A stretch of 64,000 bases of DNA, taken from assembly GCF_002286735.1 (NCBI RefSeq), contig NZ_NRTA01000008.1, positions 62,001 through 126,000 on the forward strand. The letters run 5' to 3'. Below, piece after piece: positions 53,801 through 62,640 of this stretch. The notes below the pieces were generated by a model that made no database searches, was not told the origin of the DNA, and worked only from the letters and a program-made list of their open reading frames with translations. How positions within the stretch are numbered: the stretch's first letter is position 1; each line of letters begins with the position of its first letter. This DNA comes from Leptolyngbya sp. BC1307. Its GTDB lineage: Bacteria; Cyanobacteriota; Cyanobacteriia; Phormidesmidales; Phormidesmidaceae. The translations under genes and the position numbers were made by a program.

Positions 53801-56800
53801 TTGAACACCTTTGAATTCACCAACGACCTCACAGAGATTTTACCGGGCGTAGGCGATGAAAAAGTGTTGACCAACCTGGTCGATCAAGCGTTAGCGGCTG
53901 GCGATGCCTACAGTTTTATTTTTGATGGCAACAGTCAGGTCTTAGACAATCTGTTTGTCTCTGACGCGCTATTGCCAGGTGCCAAATTTGACATTGTTCA
54001 TGTCAACAACGATTTTCCGCGCGACGACAATCGCCTTCGCTTTGCCGATACCGTCGTCGCCAGCGATCACGAACCAATTGTTGCTCAACTCACTTTAGCT
54101 GGTTCTAATTCAGGAGAGCCCCCCATGACGAGTGCGCCTTTTCAGCTACAGCTTTTACACCTGGCCGACCAGGAAGCGGGCATTCCCGCACTAGACGATG
54201 CCCCTCGCGCCTCGGCAGTGATCAACGCGCTTAAAGACGACTATGAGAATACGCTCATTCTCTCTTCGGGCGATGCGATTATTCCGGGTCTCTTCTTTAC
54301 CGCCAGTGAAGAAGCCTTTGGTGGAGCCGGTCGCGCGGATATTCAAATTCAAAATGAGCTGGGTATTCAGGCGATCGCCTTTGGCAACCACGAATTTGAC
54401 CTGGGTACAGCGCTGCTGCGCGACTTGATTGCTGGCGGTGAAGACGACCCTGAAACGCCCGACATTGACGAATCTTTTATCGGCGCTCAGTTTCCCTACC
54501 TCAGCAGCAACCTCGACTTCAGCACAGACCCTAATCTGGCTGACCTGGTAGTGACCGACGATCAGTCGCCCAAGCCCAACAGCATCGCCGCTACAACCGT
54601 GATCGATGTAAATGGTCAAAAGATTGGCGTGGTCGGCGCAACGACCCCAACCCTGCCATCCATCTCCAGCCCTGGCGACGTTACCGTTTTACCCGAAGAC
54701 TTTGATGGGACGCCGACGCCTGAGCAGCTAGACGCCCTGGCTGCTGAAATTCAAACCGATGTCGATGAGCTGCTAGCGGCTAACCCCGACTTGAACAAAG
54801 TGGTCTTGCTTGCTCACATGCAGCAGATCTCGATTGAGCAGGAGCTGGCAACCCGGCTGAAAAATGTGGACATCATCGTAGCGGGCGGCTCTAACACGCG
54901 CCTGTTTGATGAGAACGATCGGCCTCGCGATGGCGATACGGTGCAGGGTGAGTACCCCATCTTTAAAGTCGATGCTGACGGTAAGCCAGTCGCTGTGGTC
55001 AATACCGATGGCAACTACAAGTACATCGGTCAGCTGGTAATTGACTTTGATGAGAATGGCAACATTATTCCTGAGAGCTACGATCCGGCGGTGAGTGGCG
55101 CTTACGCGACCGATGAACAAGGCGTCGCGGCGCTGAATGCACAGGGATTAGTAGATCCTGAAATTCAGGCGATTGTCGATACGCTGGAGGCGGTCATCAT
55201 TGCTAAAGAGAGCAATGTCTTGGGCATTAGCGATGTCTACCTCAACGGATTACGCAGCAGCGTGCGCACCGAAGAGACTAACCTGGGGAACCTGACGGCG
55301 GATGCGAATTTGGCGATCGCCAAACAAACCGACGACAGCGTTGTTATCTCGATCAAAAACGGCGGCGGCATTCGTGACGACATCGGTCAGGTGATTGTGC
55401 CACCGGGCGGTACGGGCGAACCTGAGAGACTGCCAACAGAAGAGATTCCGGGCGTGAAGCCAGCTGGCGGCATCTCGCAAAACGACATTGCCAACAGCCT
55501 GCGATTTAACAACGGCCTGGCGCTGCTAACGGTCACCGCCGAAGAGCTGCTAGCGATCATAGAGCATGGGGTATCAGCTAGCGCACTCGACGATGCGGAG
55601 ACGCCAGGGCAATTTCCGCAGGTAGCGGGCATTGAGTTTAGCTTTGATGTGACAGCCGCACCAGGCGATCGCGTTCAGTCTTTAGCCGTACTCGATGAAG
55701 CCGGTAACGATGCCGACGTGATTGTTCAAGACAGCGAACTCGTCGGCGACCCCGCTCGAACCTTCCGATTGGTGACGCTCGGATTTTTGGCAGGCGGCGG
55801 CGATGGCTATCCTTTCCCCGTGCGCGATGTCGTAGACCTGACCCAGCCTGACGATGCGGCTCGCACTGGCACGGCAACCTTTGCACCCGATGGCTCCGAG
55901 CAAGATGCCCTGGCGGAGTACTTAGCCGCTAACTTTGGCGTCACCAATCCCTTTGACAGCCCTGATCAGCCTCGCGCCGGAGACACCCGGATTCAAAACC
56001 TGGCCTTCCGCGAAGACACGGTGATTGACGGCGCAGGCGGCGGCACTGGTGGCGGCAACGGCGGCGGCAACGTGGGCGAAGAGCTGGCGACTACCCTCAA
56101 CAATCTGCTGGCGATCGCCAGTAACAGCGTCACTCAGCTCACAGCGACTCTCACGGGCCGTGCTGCTAGCGAAGTCAGCGAGATTTTGGCCATTGTCACC
56201 GACGATGAGCAAGGCACTATCGACGGCCTAGCGCCGGGGAGTTCTGGCTATGTGCAAGCGGCCTTAGAAAGAGCGACCGTCGTGCTCTCAGCTTTAGCGA
56301 CTGGCCAGTTTAACGATCTCAACCCGCAGCGCATTCTAGATGTCGCGGGCGGCGAGTTCTTGCAGTTTGCCACCGTCAGAGGCGGGACGCTCGGCGACCT
56401 CCTCAGGGGCGGCGCAGGTGAAGTCATCTTTGCCGATGCAGCGGCCAATGGTGATAGTCAGTCAGCGATTCAACCCAGCGCATTCACTGACGGCACTGTG
56501 CAAATAGGCTTCCGGCTACCTGGCAGCAACCGCTTTGACGACCTGACGCTGAATCTGGCTTTGGGCGACGCGGCTCGTCCGCTCGGTACGCTGCTACAGG
56601 GCCAGGGGGCCGAGGGCGAATTAATTGACCTGACCGGTATCACAGACGCGGTTGTGACCGCTGCTATCGAGGTCTTCCGCGAGGCCGGCTTCGACAACAC
56701 CATGGGTTTCTATACAGTTGACGATCAGCAGGGTACGGTTCAAGATCTGCTGACTGGCAACTCACTCAGCCCCGGTGACGAGGGCTATGTGCGAGCGGCA

Positions 56801-57100
56801 TTGGCTAATCGGGTGGGGCTCGACCTAACGGGGCAAAACGGACAGACCACGCAGTTTAGTACTGAGCTACCCACCGGTAAGCTGCTGTCCACATTCTTAG
56901 TCGCCAACGGCACAGTCGAGGCGCTGCTAGATACCGATGCCTTTAACGACCCTGCGGTTTACTTCAACCACATTGGTGCGAACGCCGACGGCAAAGACCA
57001 CATCCGATTGCTTGGCGATAACCTGTTTGGCTATGAAGACCTGCCGGGTGGTGGCGATATGGACTTTAACGATGCGATCGTGAAAGTGTCTTTTGCTTAA
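50804..57100 (+). CDS. Giant phosphoesterase fusion: choice-of-anchor I, OB-fold, EEP nuclease, 5'-nucleotidase, DUF4114
   Basis: 2098 residues. Residues about 1-515: choice-of-anchor I beta-propeller (ISPDGT- and APEGLAFI-type repeats, EPEAIT). About 525-620: OB-fold. About 800-1105: endonuclease/exonuclease/phosphatase domain, with LTVASYNVLNL, LQEIQDND, NNHFSSRFG, GDLNTFEF (about 998) and SDHEPIV, all catalytic residues kept, as in ExeM/NucH extracellular nucleases. About 1112-1440: metallophosphatase half of a UshA-type 5'-nucleotidase, with GDAIIPG and GNHEFD (about 1195), but the first DxH metal motif reads ADQE. About 1490-1735: 5'-nucleotidase C-terminal domain. A Gly-rich linker near 1745, then two related modules (TVDDQQGTVQDLL) and a DUF4114 end (DLPGGGDMDFNDAIV). 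No N-terminal signal peptide. Likely a secreted phosphate-scavenging DNase/nucleotidase. AGGA precedes the ATG. Confidence 0.93.
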   Translation: MTPSLERIGSFVSEIGAEIIAFDDTQKLLYVVSGQTTIQILSLSDPTAPEEVLSLDLATLGVPIAGANSVAYRNGLLAVALQAAVKTDAGTVAVIDLALSETAGLPGASQLFTVGALPDMVTFTPDGSKVLVANEGEPQTDEEEADFGVDPDGSVSIIDVSGDFASLSQANVSTADFLRFNGSEADLRADGVRIFPDAMAAQDFEPEYIAVSPDGTKAFVTLQENNAIAIIDIESATVESVKPLGLKDFSLEGNGLDASDADGGINIRPQSVFGLYMPDSIASFEANGETYYLIANEGDDRGDADEAGRGDAIRLNGLADVVSLGRSGLALDESFDAAVENGLLADENLGRLTISSIDGDLDGDGDLDQIVAYGARSFSVLDDNGNLVFDSGDQIARITAEQTPELFNANDGDPAEVDTRSDNKGAEPEAITTGIIGGRPYGFVGLERAGGGILVYDLSNPRQPEFVQYVRSDEDIAPEGLAFISADKSPNGQPLLAVANEESNTVAIYEVDIPAAAVSEIQGAAHLSPLAGEVVKTEGIVTGVAFNGFYLQGKSDGDDATSDGIFVFTGAQPTVSLGDQARVFGTVSEFIPGGADTGNLSITQLTSPDVVVLSEGNELPAAMVIGQSGRVAPSEIVISDDELPVNLQSDPGNFDPEQDAIDFYESLEGMRVTVEDAIAISPTRVFNPFSAEAFTLPNQGATATPEGALTARGGINLRSGPENIGDQNPERVQIQFDPNLLPEGFETPALTVGDQLGDVTGVVGYSFGNFEVNVTEAFEVTPSGLTQEVTSLAGNEGELTVASYNVLNLSALEEDDSQRMLLAEQIANNLNSPDIIGLQEIQDNDGETDGADSPVTDASETLQKLVDAIALAGGPTYAFADIAPVDDSTGGVPGGNIRNSFLYNPDRVSLESLTLLGGIEAFAGSREPLVGEFLFNGDLVTVVNNHFSSRFGSTPIFGGPQPFVQAVEETREAQAQAINDYVDGLLSDRPGANVVVLGDLNTFEFTNDLTEILPGVGDEKVLTNLVDQALAAGDAYSFIFDGNSQVLDNLFVSDALLPGAKFDIVHVNNDFPRDDNRLRFADTVVASDHEPIVAQLTLAGSNSGEPPMTSAPFQLQLLHLADQEAGIPALDDAPRASAVINALKDDYENTLILSSGDAIIPGLFFTASEEAFGGAGRADIQIQNELGIQAIAFGNHEFDLGTALLRDLIAGGEDDPETPDIDESFIGAQFPYLSSNLDFSTDPNLADLVVTDDQSPKPNSIAATTVIDVNGQKIGVVGATTPTLPSISSPGDVTVLPEDFDGTPTPEQLDALAAEIQTDVDELLAANPDLNKVVLLAHMQQISIEQELATRLKNVDIIVAGGSNTRLFDENDRPRDGDTVQGEYPIFKVDADGKPVAVVNTDGNYKYIGQLVIDFDENGNIIPESYDPAVSGAYATDEQGVAALNAQGLVDPEIQAIVDTLEAVIIAKESNVLGISDVYLNGLRSSVRTEETNLGNLTADANLAIAKQTDDSVVISIKNGGGIRDDIGQVIVPPGGTGEPERLPTEEIPGVKPAGGISQNDIANSLRFNNGLALLTVTAEELLAIIEHGVSASALDDAETPGQFPQVAGIEFSFDVTAAPGDRVQSLAVLDEAGNDADVIVQDSELVGDPARTFRLVTLGFLAGGGDGYPFPVRDVVDLTQPDDAARTGTATFAPDGSEQDALAEYLAANFGVTNPFDSPDQPRAGDTRIQNLAFREDTVIDGAGGGTGGGNGGGNVGEELATTLNNLLAIASNSVTQLTATLTGRAASEVSEILAIVTDDEQGTIDGLAPGSSGYVQAALERATVVLSALATGQFNDLNPQRILDVAGGEFLQFATVRGGTLGDLLRGGAGEVIFADAAANGDSQSAIQPSAFTDGTVQIGFRLPGSNRFDDLTLNLALGDAARPLGTLLQGQGAEGELIDLTGITDAVVTAAIEVFREAGFDNTMGFYTVDDQQGTVQDLLTGNSLSPGDEGYVRAALANRVGLDLTGQNGQTTQFSTELPTGKLLSTFLVANGTVEALLDTDAFNDPAVYFNHIGANADGKDHIRLLGDNLFGYEDLPGGGDMDFNDAIVKVSFA

Positions 57101-57128
57101 GCAAATCACCCACCCATCGAATCAGCCA

Positions 57129-57159
57129 GGGGGCCGTGCGCTGCACAGCCCCTTTTTTT
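57129..57159 (+). terminator. Rho-independent terminator after the phosphoesterase gene
   Basis: Hairpin GGGGGCCGTGC with GCACAGCCCC (one internal mismatch, short loop) followed by seven T. It lies 28 bp after the stop and just before the stop of the convergent LOTUS-domain gene. Confidence 0.88.
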
Positions 57160-57166
57160 GGATATC

Positions 57167-57541
57167 TTACGCCGTCTTTTTGCCGTTTTTGCCCTTTTGC
57201 TTACTGCGCACGTAAATTGTCTTATCTCTGCGATCAACTTCAAACGAGTCAATCGCTTCAAACAGCCCGCTGAGATTTGCATATCCATAATTGCGCGAAT
57301 CAAACGAAGCCTGATTTGAAATGTGAGCGCCTACCGTGGAGAGCCGCGACCAGCCGTTCTCATCTTGAATAGCTGTGACAGCGCCTCTCAAAAGATTCAT
57401 CAGCTTAGTATCCTGCTTGAGCTGTTCACCCGTTTTCCGGGTACATGCAGCAACGCCGACAGAAGATCCGTACTGAAGCAAAGACTTTATGAGGTTGCCC
57501 AAACGCATAAAGACGCGAAGCAAGGCAGGTTTCATAGCCAC
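57167..57541 (-). pseudogene. LOTUS (OST-HTH) domain protein, likely 5'-truncated NYN-LOTUS gene
   Basis: 124 residues. Residues about 48-115 form a LOTUS/OST-HTH winged helix: LLRGAVTAIQDENGWSRLSTVGAHISNQASFD, then SRNYGYANLSGLFEAIDSFEV. In cyanobacteria this domain usually follows an NYN (PIN-like) RNase domain in proteins of about 250-300 residues. Here the preceding 45 residues do not resemble NYN, but contain the usual linker (KTGEQLKQDTKLMN). Another frame just upstream (57426-57560) carries a YAFGQ stretch recalling the NYN end, so a frameshift plus deletion seems likely. LOTUS domains bind RNA or helicases. Could be a functional single-domain protein. Confidence 0.55.
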
Positions 57542-57842
57542 CTACACCGTTCGAGAGCAGCGTTATAGCCATTGCCGGAACCTGTAGGACATTCCGTATA
57601 TCCCTGGGGCGATGGCTATATGCCACGATAAAAGCTAGGGCTGGCCGCCGCCGCCAGGAAATTCCTGATCTATGGGGTACTGGGGCCTGAGATCGCCATT
57701 ATTTCTGAAATCGAGCCGTTAGCGCCGCCCGTTATTAAGACAAGAGGCCTGTGTAGACTTGGGGACAGCCCTGGCCACAACCCGCCTGCTAAGTCAGGGC
57801 AATGACTGTTCAGGTGCGCAATAGAGGCAATAGAGGCCCAGT
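57542..57842. other. Intergenic region
   Basis: About 300 bp. No NYN-domain remnant could be recognised. It ends in a 9-bp tandem duplication (57819-57836) that doubles the ribosome-binding AGAGG of the next gene. Confidence 0.45.
57819..57836 (+). repeat. 9-bp tandem duplication carrying the ribosome-binding site
   Basis: CAATAGAGG occurs twice in a row. Each copy contains AGAGG; the second ends six bases before the ATG at 57843, so the Shine-Dalgarno element is duplicated. Confidence 0.8.
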
Positions 57843-58493
57843 ATGTCAATTATTCAGCTGGTAATTGCCGATAACCACACTCTGGTGCGGGCGGGCTTTC
57901 GATCGCTAGTAGAAGAGCTTGACGGCATTGAGGTGATTGGCGAAGCCGAGAATGGGCGCGACGTCCTCCAGCTGATCGAAACCCTCAAACCCCAGATTGT
58001 GCTGATGGATATCGCTATGCCAGAGATGAACGGGCTAGAAGCCACTGCCCGCATTGCCCGCGAGTTTCCTCAGGTGCGGGTGCTAATTTTGTCGATGCAC
58101 GCCAACGAAGAGTACGTCTACCAGGCGCTGCGATCAGGGGCCAGCGGCTACCTGCTTAAAGACAGCGGCACCGAAGAATTGGAGTTGGCCCTGCGGGCGA
58201 TCGCCCGAGGCGAAACCTACCTCTGCCCGGCGGTGTCTAAATACGTGGTCAGCGACTACGTACGGCGACTGAGCGAAGACCAAACCCCCCTCGACCAAAT
58301 TACCCCCCGCCAGCGCGAAATCCTCCAGCTAATCGCCGAGGGCAAAAGCACTAAAGTCATCGCCGAACTGCTTTACATCAGCACCAAAACCGTCGAAACC
58401 CACCGTACCCAGCTAATGAATCGCCTGGATATTCACGATATTGCCGGGCTGGTGCGCTACGCGATTCGTATAGGGCTGGTGGTGTTGGAGTAG
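57843..58493 (+). CDS. NarL/FixJ-type response regulator
   Basis: 216 residues. Receiver domain (about 1-120): acidic pair near VIADNHTLVRAGF, phospho-acceptor Asp in IVLMDIAMPEMNG, then LSMHANEEYVYQALRSGASGYLLKD with the conserved Lys. A LuxR-type helix-turn-helix follows (about 150-210): ITPRQREILQLIAEGKSTKVIAELLYIS, STKTVETHRTQLMNRLDIHD. A complete DNA-binding regulator. The GAF hybrid kinase gene 195 bp downstream on the same strand is a plausible partner. The ATG is six bases after AGAGG, which is duplicated upstream. Targets unknown. Confidence 0.95.
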   Translation: MSIIQLVIADNHTLVRAGFRSLVEELDGIEVIGEAENGRDVLQLIETLKPQIVLMDIAMPEMNGLEATARIAREFPQVRVLILSMHANEEYVYQALRSGASGYLLKDSGTEELELALRAIARGETYLCPAVSKYVVSDYVRRLSEDQTPLDQITPRQREILQLIAEGKSTKVIAELLYISTKTVETHRTQLMNRLDIHDIAGLVRYAIRIGLVVLE

Positions 58494-58688
58494 GAGGATG
58501 CAGTTACGAAGAGAGTGGGCGCACCTGGCAGGAGGGGCGCTGCCGGGGGAAGCACCAGATCAGGAGACTGACGGCAAAACTCAGCCTTTTCCTGATGCGG
58601 AGCCAAGGCTCTATTACGTATCGTAGATGTACCCATTGGTAATGCAAATGGATGATTGTCGGGGGCATAGAAATTTTGGGAAGCCGCT

Positions 58689-60485
58689 ATGAAGCATCCA
58701 TGCGTTGATGGTACTGAACCCTGTACCGCCTATTTAGGGTCGGCCGTTGGACCTCGCCGCCTGCCGCCTGAGACGCCCCAGCCGGTTCTGAGCCAGGGGG
58801 CTGGACACAGCGATCGCAACCCCCTGGCGCAGGCATTCAGTTCGCTGCAGCACATTCATCAATCCTTAGATCTCAATGTGGTGCTGCCGACAACGGTGTC
58901 TGAGGTGCGGCAGCTGTTGCAGGTAGAGCGGGTGTTTTTATTTCGCTTCGAGCCCGACTGGAGTGGGATAGTAGAGGTCGAAGACTGTGACCCTCGCTGT
59001 CTGCCGCTGAAAGGGCAGCGGGTGTATGACGAAATCTTTGCCGAAAAATGGGTCAGCGCCTATACCCAGGGCCGCATCCAGGCAGTGGCCGATGTAGAGC
59101 AGGCGGGGTTGACACCCTGCCATTTGGAGTTGCTCAGAGGTCTAGGGGTAAGGGCCAATTTGGTGGTGCCGCTGCTGGCAAAGGGCCGCCTTTGGGGGCT
59201 GTTGGTGGCCCAACACTGCTCGGCTCCGCGCCATTGGCAGGAGTCGGAGGTGCAGATGATGCAGCAGCTGGCGGTGCAGGTGGGCCTAGCCATTCAGCAG
59301 GCAGAGCTGTACCAGCAGATGCAGACAGAGCTGACCGCCCACCGGCAGGCAGCGGCCCATCTGGTGCAGCAGGCGCAGCGATCGCACGAGCGGCACCTGG
59401 AAAGCCTTAGCACCCTAGCCAAGGGCATGGCCCACGACCTCAGCGATATTCTCACCCCAATCATGCTGGCGGCAGAAGTGCTCAAGCAGCCCGATCTCGA
59501 TAGCGAACAGCGGCGGCGGTGGCTCAGCCGCATTCAGACCAGCGCCCGCCAGGGTGTCAGCCTGGCAGATCAGGTGCTCACCTTTGCCCAGGGGATGGGC
59601 GGTCAGCGGACAGAGATTCAGCTGACCTACCTGCTGGGGGAACTGGTGCAAACCCTGAAAGAGATTTGCACTAGGGATATTTCTGTGACCTCGCGGCTGC
59701 GGCTGCCTCGTCTGTGGACTGTGGAGGCCGACGCCACTCAGCTAAACCAGGTGTTTATGAATCTCTGCCTCAACGGTTTGGAGGCCATGGCCGAGGGCGG
59801 CATCCTGCACCTGGAGGCATGCAATATTTGGTGGCACGGAGCGCCCGACCATCCCCAACTTACGCCCGGGGCCTATGTGGTAGTGACAATCGCCGACACG
59901 GGCACAGGGATGACGGCGGCAGTCTGCGATCGCAGCTGCGAACCCTTTTTTACCACTCGCGCCCAGGAAGGCCACTCGGGGCTAGGGCTGTCTACGGCTC
60001 AGGGCCTGGTCAAGGGCTGCGGCGGCTGGCTGGAGGTCTATAGCCAGATGGGGGAGGGCACCACTGTCGAAGTATATCTACCGGCCAGGGTTGACACCGC
60101 CGATCTGCCCCTCCTGCCGACCGGGATAGAAAGCCCAGGTGCCCAGGTGCTCTTGGTCATGGCCGATGATCCAATTCGTGAGCTGCACCGCGCCCTGCTG
60201 GAGAGCTACGGCTATCAGGTGCTGGTGGCGGAGGAAGGGGCCGATGCGATCGCGCTCTTTATTCAGCACCAGACCGAGCTGAGCACCGTGGTCTTAGATC
60301 TGGCTCTGCCCACTCTCAATGGCACAGCCATGCTGCGCCGCATGCAGCACATTTTGCCTGCGCTACCCCTTGTGGCCCTGGGCCATGGCGACCTCGCCGA
60401 GGTGGCAGTGACCACCCTAGACTCACCCAATAGCGCAACCCTACTGACTACCCTGGCTCAGGTATGCCCCTCGCCTCAGGCTTAA
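58689..60485 (+). CDS. GAF hybrid histidine kinase with cyanobacteriochrome-like Cys-His motif
   Basis: 598 residues, no membrane helix. A short Pro-rich N-terminus; GAF about 52-205 with C144-H145 in LTPCHLELL, followed by [27 protein letters not shown]. This is the position and flanking of the bilin-binding Cys-His in cyanobacteriochromes. The extra DXCF cysteine is absent (reads DEIF). Coiled coil, then a transmitter with H249 in [11 protein letters not shown] (the usual HDLNN reads HDLSD), N box [11 protein letters not shown]1 ADTGTGM, G2 [12 protein letters not shown]-terminal receiver (about 485-590) has the phospho-acceptor Asp in [12 protein letters not shown]. Phytochrome-like light sensing is a hypothesis; other GAF ligands are possible. 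Sits after the NarL regulator. Confidence 0.88.
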   Translation: MKHPCVDGTEPCTAYLGSAVGPRRLPPETPQPVLSQGAGHSDRNPLAQAFSSLQHIHQSLDLNVVLPTTVSEVRQLLQVERVFLFRFEPDWSGIVEVEDCDPRCLPLKGQRVYDEIFAEKWVSAYTQGRIQAVADVEQAGLTPCHLELLRGLGVRANLVVPLLAKGRLWGLLVAQHCSAPRHWQESEVQMMQQLAVQVGLAIQQAELYQQMQTELTAHRQAAAHLVQQAQRSHERHLESLSTLAKGMAHDLSDILTPIMLAAEVLKQPDLDSEQRRRWLSRIQTSARQGVSLADQVLTFAQGMGGQRTEIQLTYLLGELVQTLKEICTRDISVTSRLRLPRLWTVEADATQLNQVFMNLCLNGLEAMAEGGILHLEACNIWWHGAPDHPQLTPGAYVVVTIADTGTGMTAAVCDRSCEPFFTTRAQEGHSGLGLSTAQGLVKGCGGWLEVYSQMGEGTTVEVYLPARVDTADLPLLPTGIESPGAQVLLVMADDPIRELHRALLESYGYQVLVAEEGADAIALFIQHQTELSTVVLDLALPTLNGTAMLRRMQHILPALPLVALGHGDLAEVAVTTLDSPNSATLLTTLAQVCPSPQA

Positions 60486-60705
60486 CTCAGGCATAATCTG
60501 CCCCAGACTCAGGCATTTCCTGATGGGTAAAGCCACCTGCAAGGCCTAAGCTAGAACTCTCTAAGCGGTGTGTTACCGGGGTTAAGCCAGGGCTGGCTTC
60601 ACCAGTAGGGTGTTATATATCTTGCTCCGGTTTTTTCGCCCTTGCCCTAACGGGTTGCAGACACCATTTTCCTATTCCCGTATACCTATTTCTGTTTACT
60701 ATGCT

Positions 60706-62640
60706 ATGGCACAGTCTCTTACCACTGCCTACCAGCACATTCCCTTCGTGCCCCCGGCTGAGTCCGCAGCAGATTACCTTGGCATGACTGTCGCCCCCGA
60801 CCAGCCCCTGCGTCAGTGTGCCGCTGAGTTCAGTGCCTACCTCCAGCGCTGCTCAACCCTGCCCGACCTGTTGCAAACCGCAACGGCCAAGATTTGTAGG
60901 GCGATCGCCGCCGATGTGGTAGCGGTGAGCCAGCGGTCGTCGAACGACGATGAGTGCCGGCTAGCTACAGTCTATGGCCAGGGCCTTACGCCTGAGGTAT
61001 GCCCTCGCTATTTTCGCTGGGCGTTGGGCTCGGCTGGCCCAGAGCACACCCAGTGTCTCAACGCTACTGCCCTACAGCAGATGCCCGCCGTTCTGGGGCA
61101 GAGTTTACAGTTTCAGCACATGGACAGTGGCTGGATTGTTCCCCTGTGGTACAACGGGCAGCTCTGGGGGCACTTGATGGGGTTTTGGCGATCGCCCTTT
61201 GCCCCCAGGGTCGTGGATATTATGGCTCACCTAGAGCAGATGGCGGTTCAGCTGATGGTGGGCGTCAGACTGATTGAACTTCAGCGGCAGGCCGACTACA
61301 GCCAGGGCCAGCAGCGGGGGCTAGAGCAGTTGCTCCATCATATTCAGATGCACGACCCGCTGACCGGGCTGCCCAATCGCAATTACCTTTTGCAAGAGCT
61401 CATCCAGGCGCTGGCCGCTGAGTCAGCCTCCCAATTGACCGGGGTTGTACTGGTGAATATTGATCGGTTTCAGGCGATTAAAGACAGCCTGGGCCACGAT
61501 ACAGGCGAGCTGCTGCTGCTAGAGGTAAGCTTCCGGCTAGCCCAAGCCCTAAAATCTACCCACGCTTTGGCCCGCTGGGGCGAAGACACCTTTGCCATTG
61601 TGCTGCGGCAGTTGGCTGACTCAGACAGCGCGGAGGCGATCGCCGCCAAACTACGCCACGAACTTGAGCGCCCCTACGACTGCAACCAGATCGAAGTCTT
61701 TCTCACTAGCTGCATGGGCATTTCCCTGAGTCACGCTGCCCACACTACACTCGAAACGCTGCTGCAAGAAGCTGGCACTGCCCTGTACCAGGCTAAGGGC
61801 CAGGGCCAGGGGAAAATTTTGAGCTTTCATCCCGCCATGCACGATCAGATGGTGGCCCGTCTCCAGCTCGAAACCGATCTGCATAAAGCCATCCAGAACC
61901 AAGAGTTTTTGCTTCACTACCAGCCCATTGTGACCTTGAGCGACCAAACGCTGGTGGGCTTTGAGGCCCTAGTACGCTGGCAGCACCCTATCCTAGGCAT
62001 AATTTCTCCAGCGAAGTTTATCCCCCTCGCCGAAGAAACTGGGCTAATTGTAGCCATCGATCAGTGGTGCTTACAAACGGTCTGCGAGCAGATGCATCAG
62101 TGGCAGCAGCGGTGGCCCAACCTACCGCCCCTGACGATTAGCGTCAATCTCTCTAGCCATCATTTTTTTCAGCCCAACTTGGTCAAGTATATTCAGACAC
62201 GTTTAGAGACAGCTAAGATTGCTCCCGATCGCCTCAAGCTCGAAATTACCGAGAGCACTTTAATTAGCGACACCAGCTTGGCCACCGCTGTTTTGACTGA
62301 GCTTCAGCAACTCGGCATTCAAGTCAGCATGGATGACTTTGGCACAGGCTACTCATCGCTCAACTATCTGCACCAGTTTAAGTTCAACACCCTCAAGATC
62401 GATCAGTCGTTTATTGCTTTACTCAAAGCCGATACCGAACAAGGGGCGATCGTTCAAGCCATTATTACCCTGGCCCACGCCCTGGGCATGAATGTGGTAG
62501 CCGAAGGGGTAGAAACCTCAGCGCAGCACAATTTATTGGCAGCTATGCATTGCGAGTACGGTCAGGGATATTTATTTGACAGGCCGCTAACTTTAGACGA
62601 CGCCACCAAGACAATCGAACAGCAAATTTTCCTGGGGTAG
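60706..62640 (+). CDS. GAF-GGDEF-EAL protein, probable c-di-GMP phosphodiesterase
   Basis: 644 residues from the ATG (the frame is open from 60610, with weaker starts). GAF-like domain about 55-205, without the Cys-His motif of the upstream kinase. GGDEF domain about 225-385: DPLTGLPNRNYLLQEL is normal, but the active-site loop reads RWGEDTF instead of GGDEF, so cyclase activity is unlikely; it may bind GTP. EAL domain about 395-640: GFEALVRWQHP, SVNLSSHHF, EITESTLI, DDFGTGYSSLNYL, KIDQSFI, EGVETSAQ, with all metal and catalytic residues present. Expected to hydrolyse c-di-GMP under control of GAF/GGDEF. Third gene in a co-directional signalling group. Confidence 0.9.
   Translation: MAQSLTTAYQHIPFVPPAESAADYLGMTVAPDQPLRQCAAEFSAYLQRCSTLPDLLQTATAKICRAIAADVVAVSQRSSNDDECRLATVYGQGLTPEVCPRYFRWALGSAGPEHTQCLNATALQQMPAVLGQSLQFQHMDSGWIVPLWYNGQLWGHLMGFWRSPFAPRVVDIMAHLEQMAVQLMVGVRLIELQRQADYSQGQQRGLEQLLHHIQMHDPLTGLPNRNYLLQELIQALAAESASQLTGVVLVNIDRFQAIKDSLGHDTGELLLLEVSFRLAQALKSTHALARWGEDTFAIVLRQLADSDSAEAIAAKLRHELERPYDCNQIEVFLTSCMGISLSHAAHTTLETLLQEAGTALYQAKGQGQGKILSFHPAMHDQMVARLQLETDLHKAIQNQEFLLHYQPIVTLSDQTLVGFEALVRWQHPILGIISPAKFIPLAEETGLIVAIDQWCLQTVCEQMHQWQQRWPNLPPLTISVNLSSHHFFQPNLVKYIQTRLETAKIAPDRLKLEITESTLISDTSLATAVLTELQQLGIQVSMDDFGTGYSSLNYLHQFKFNTLKIDQSFIALLKADTEQGAIVQAIITLAHALGMNVVAEGVETSAQHNLLAAMHCEYGQGYLFDRPLTLDDATKTIEQQIFLG

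Noticed and set aside
56031-56080. GGC-rich segment resembling a repeat element
   Set aside because: It is the Gly-rich interdomain linker of the 2098-residue protein.
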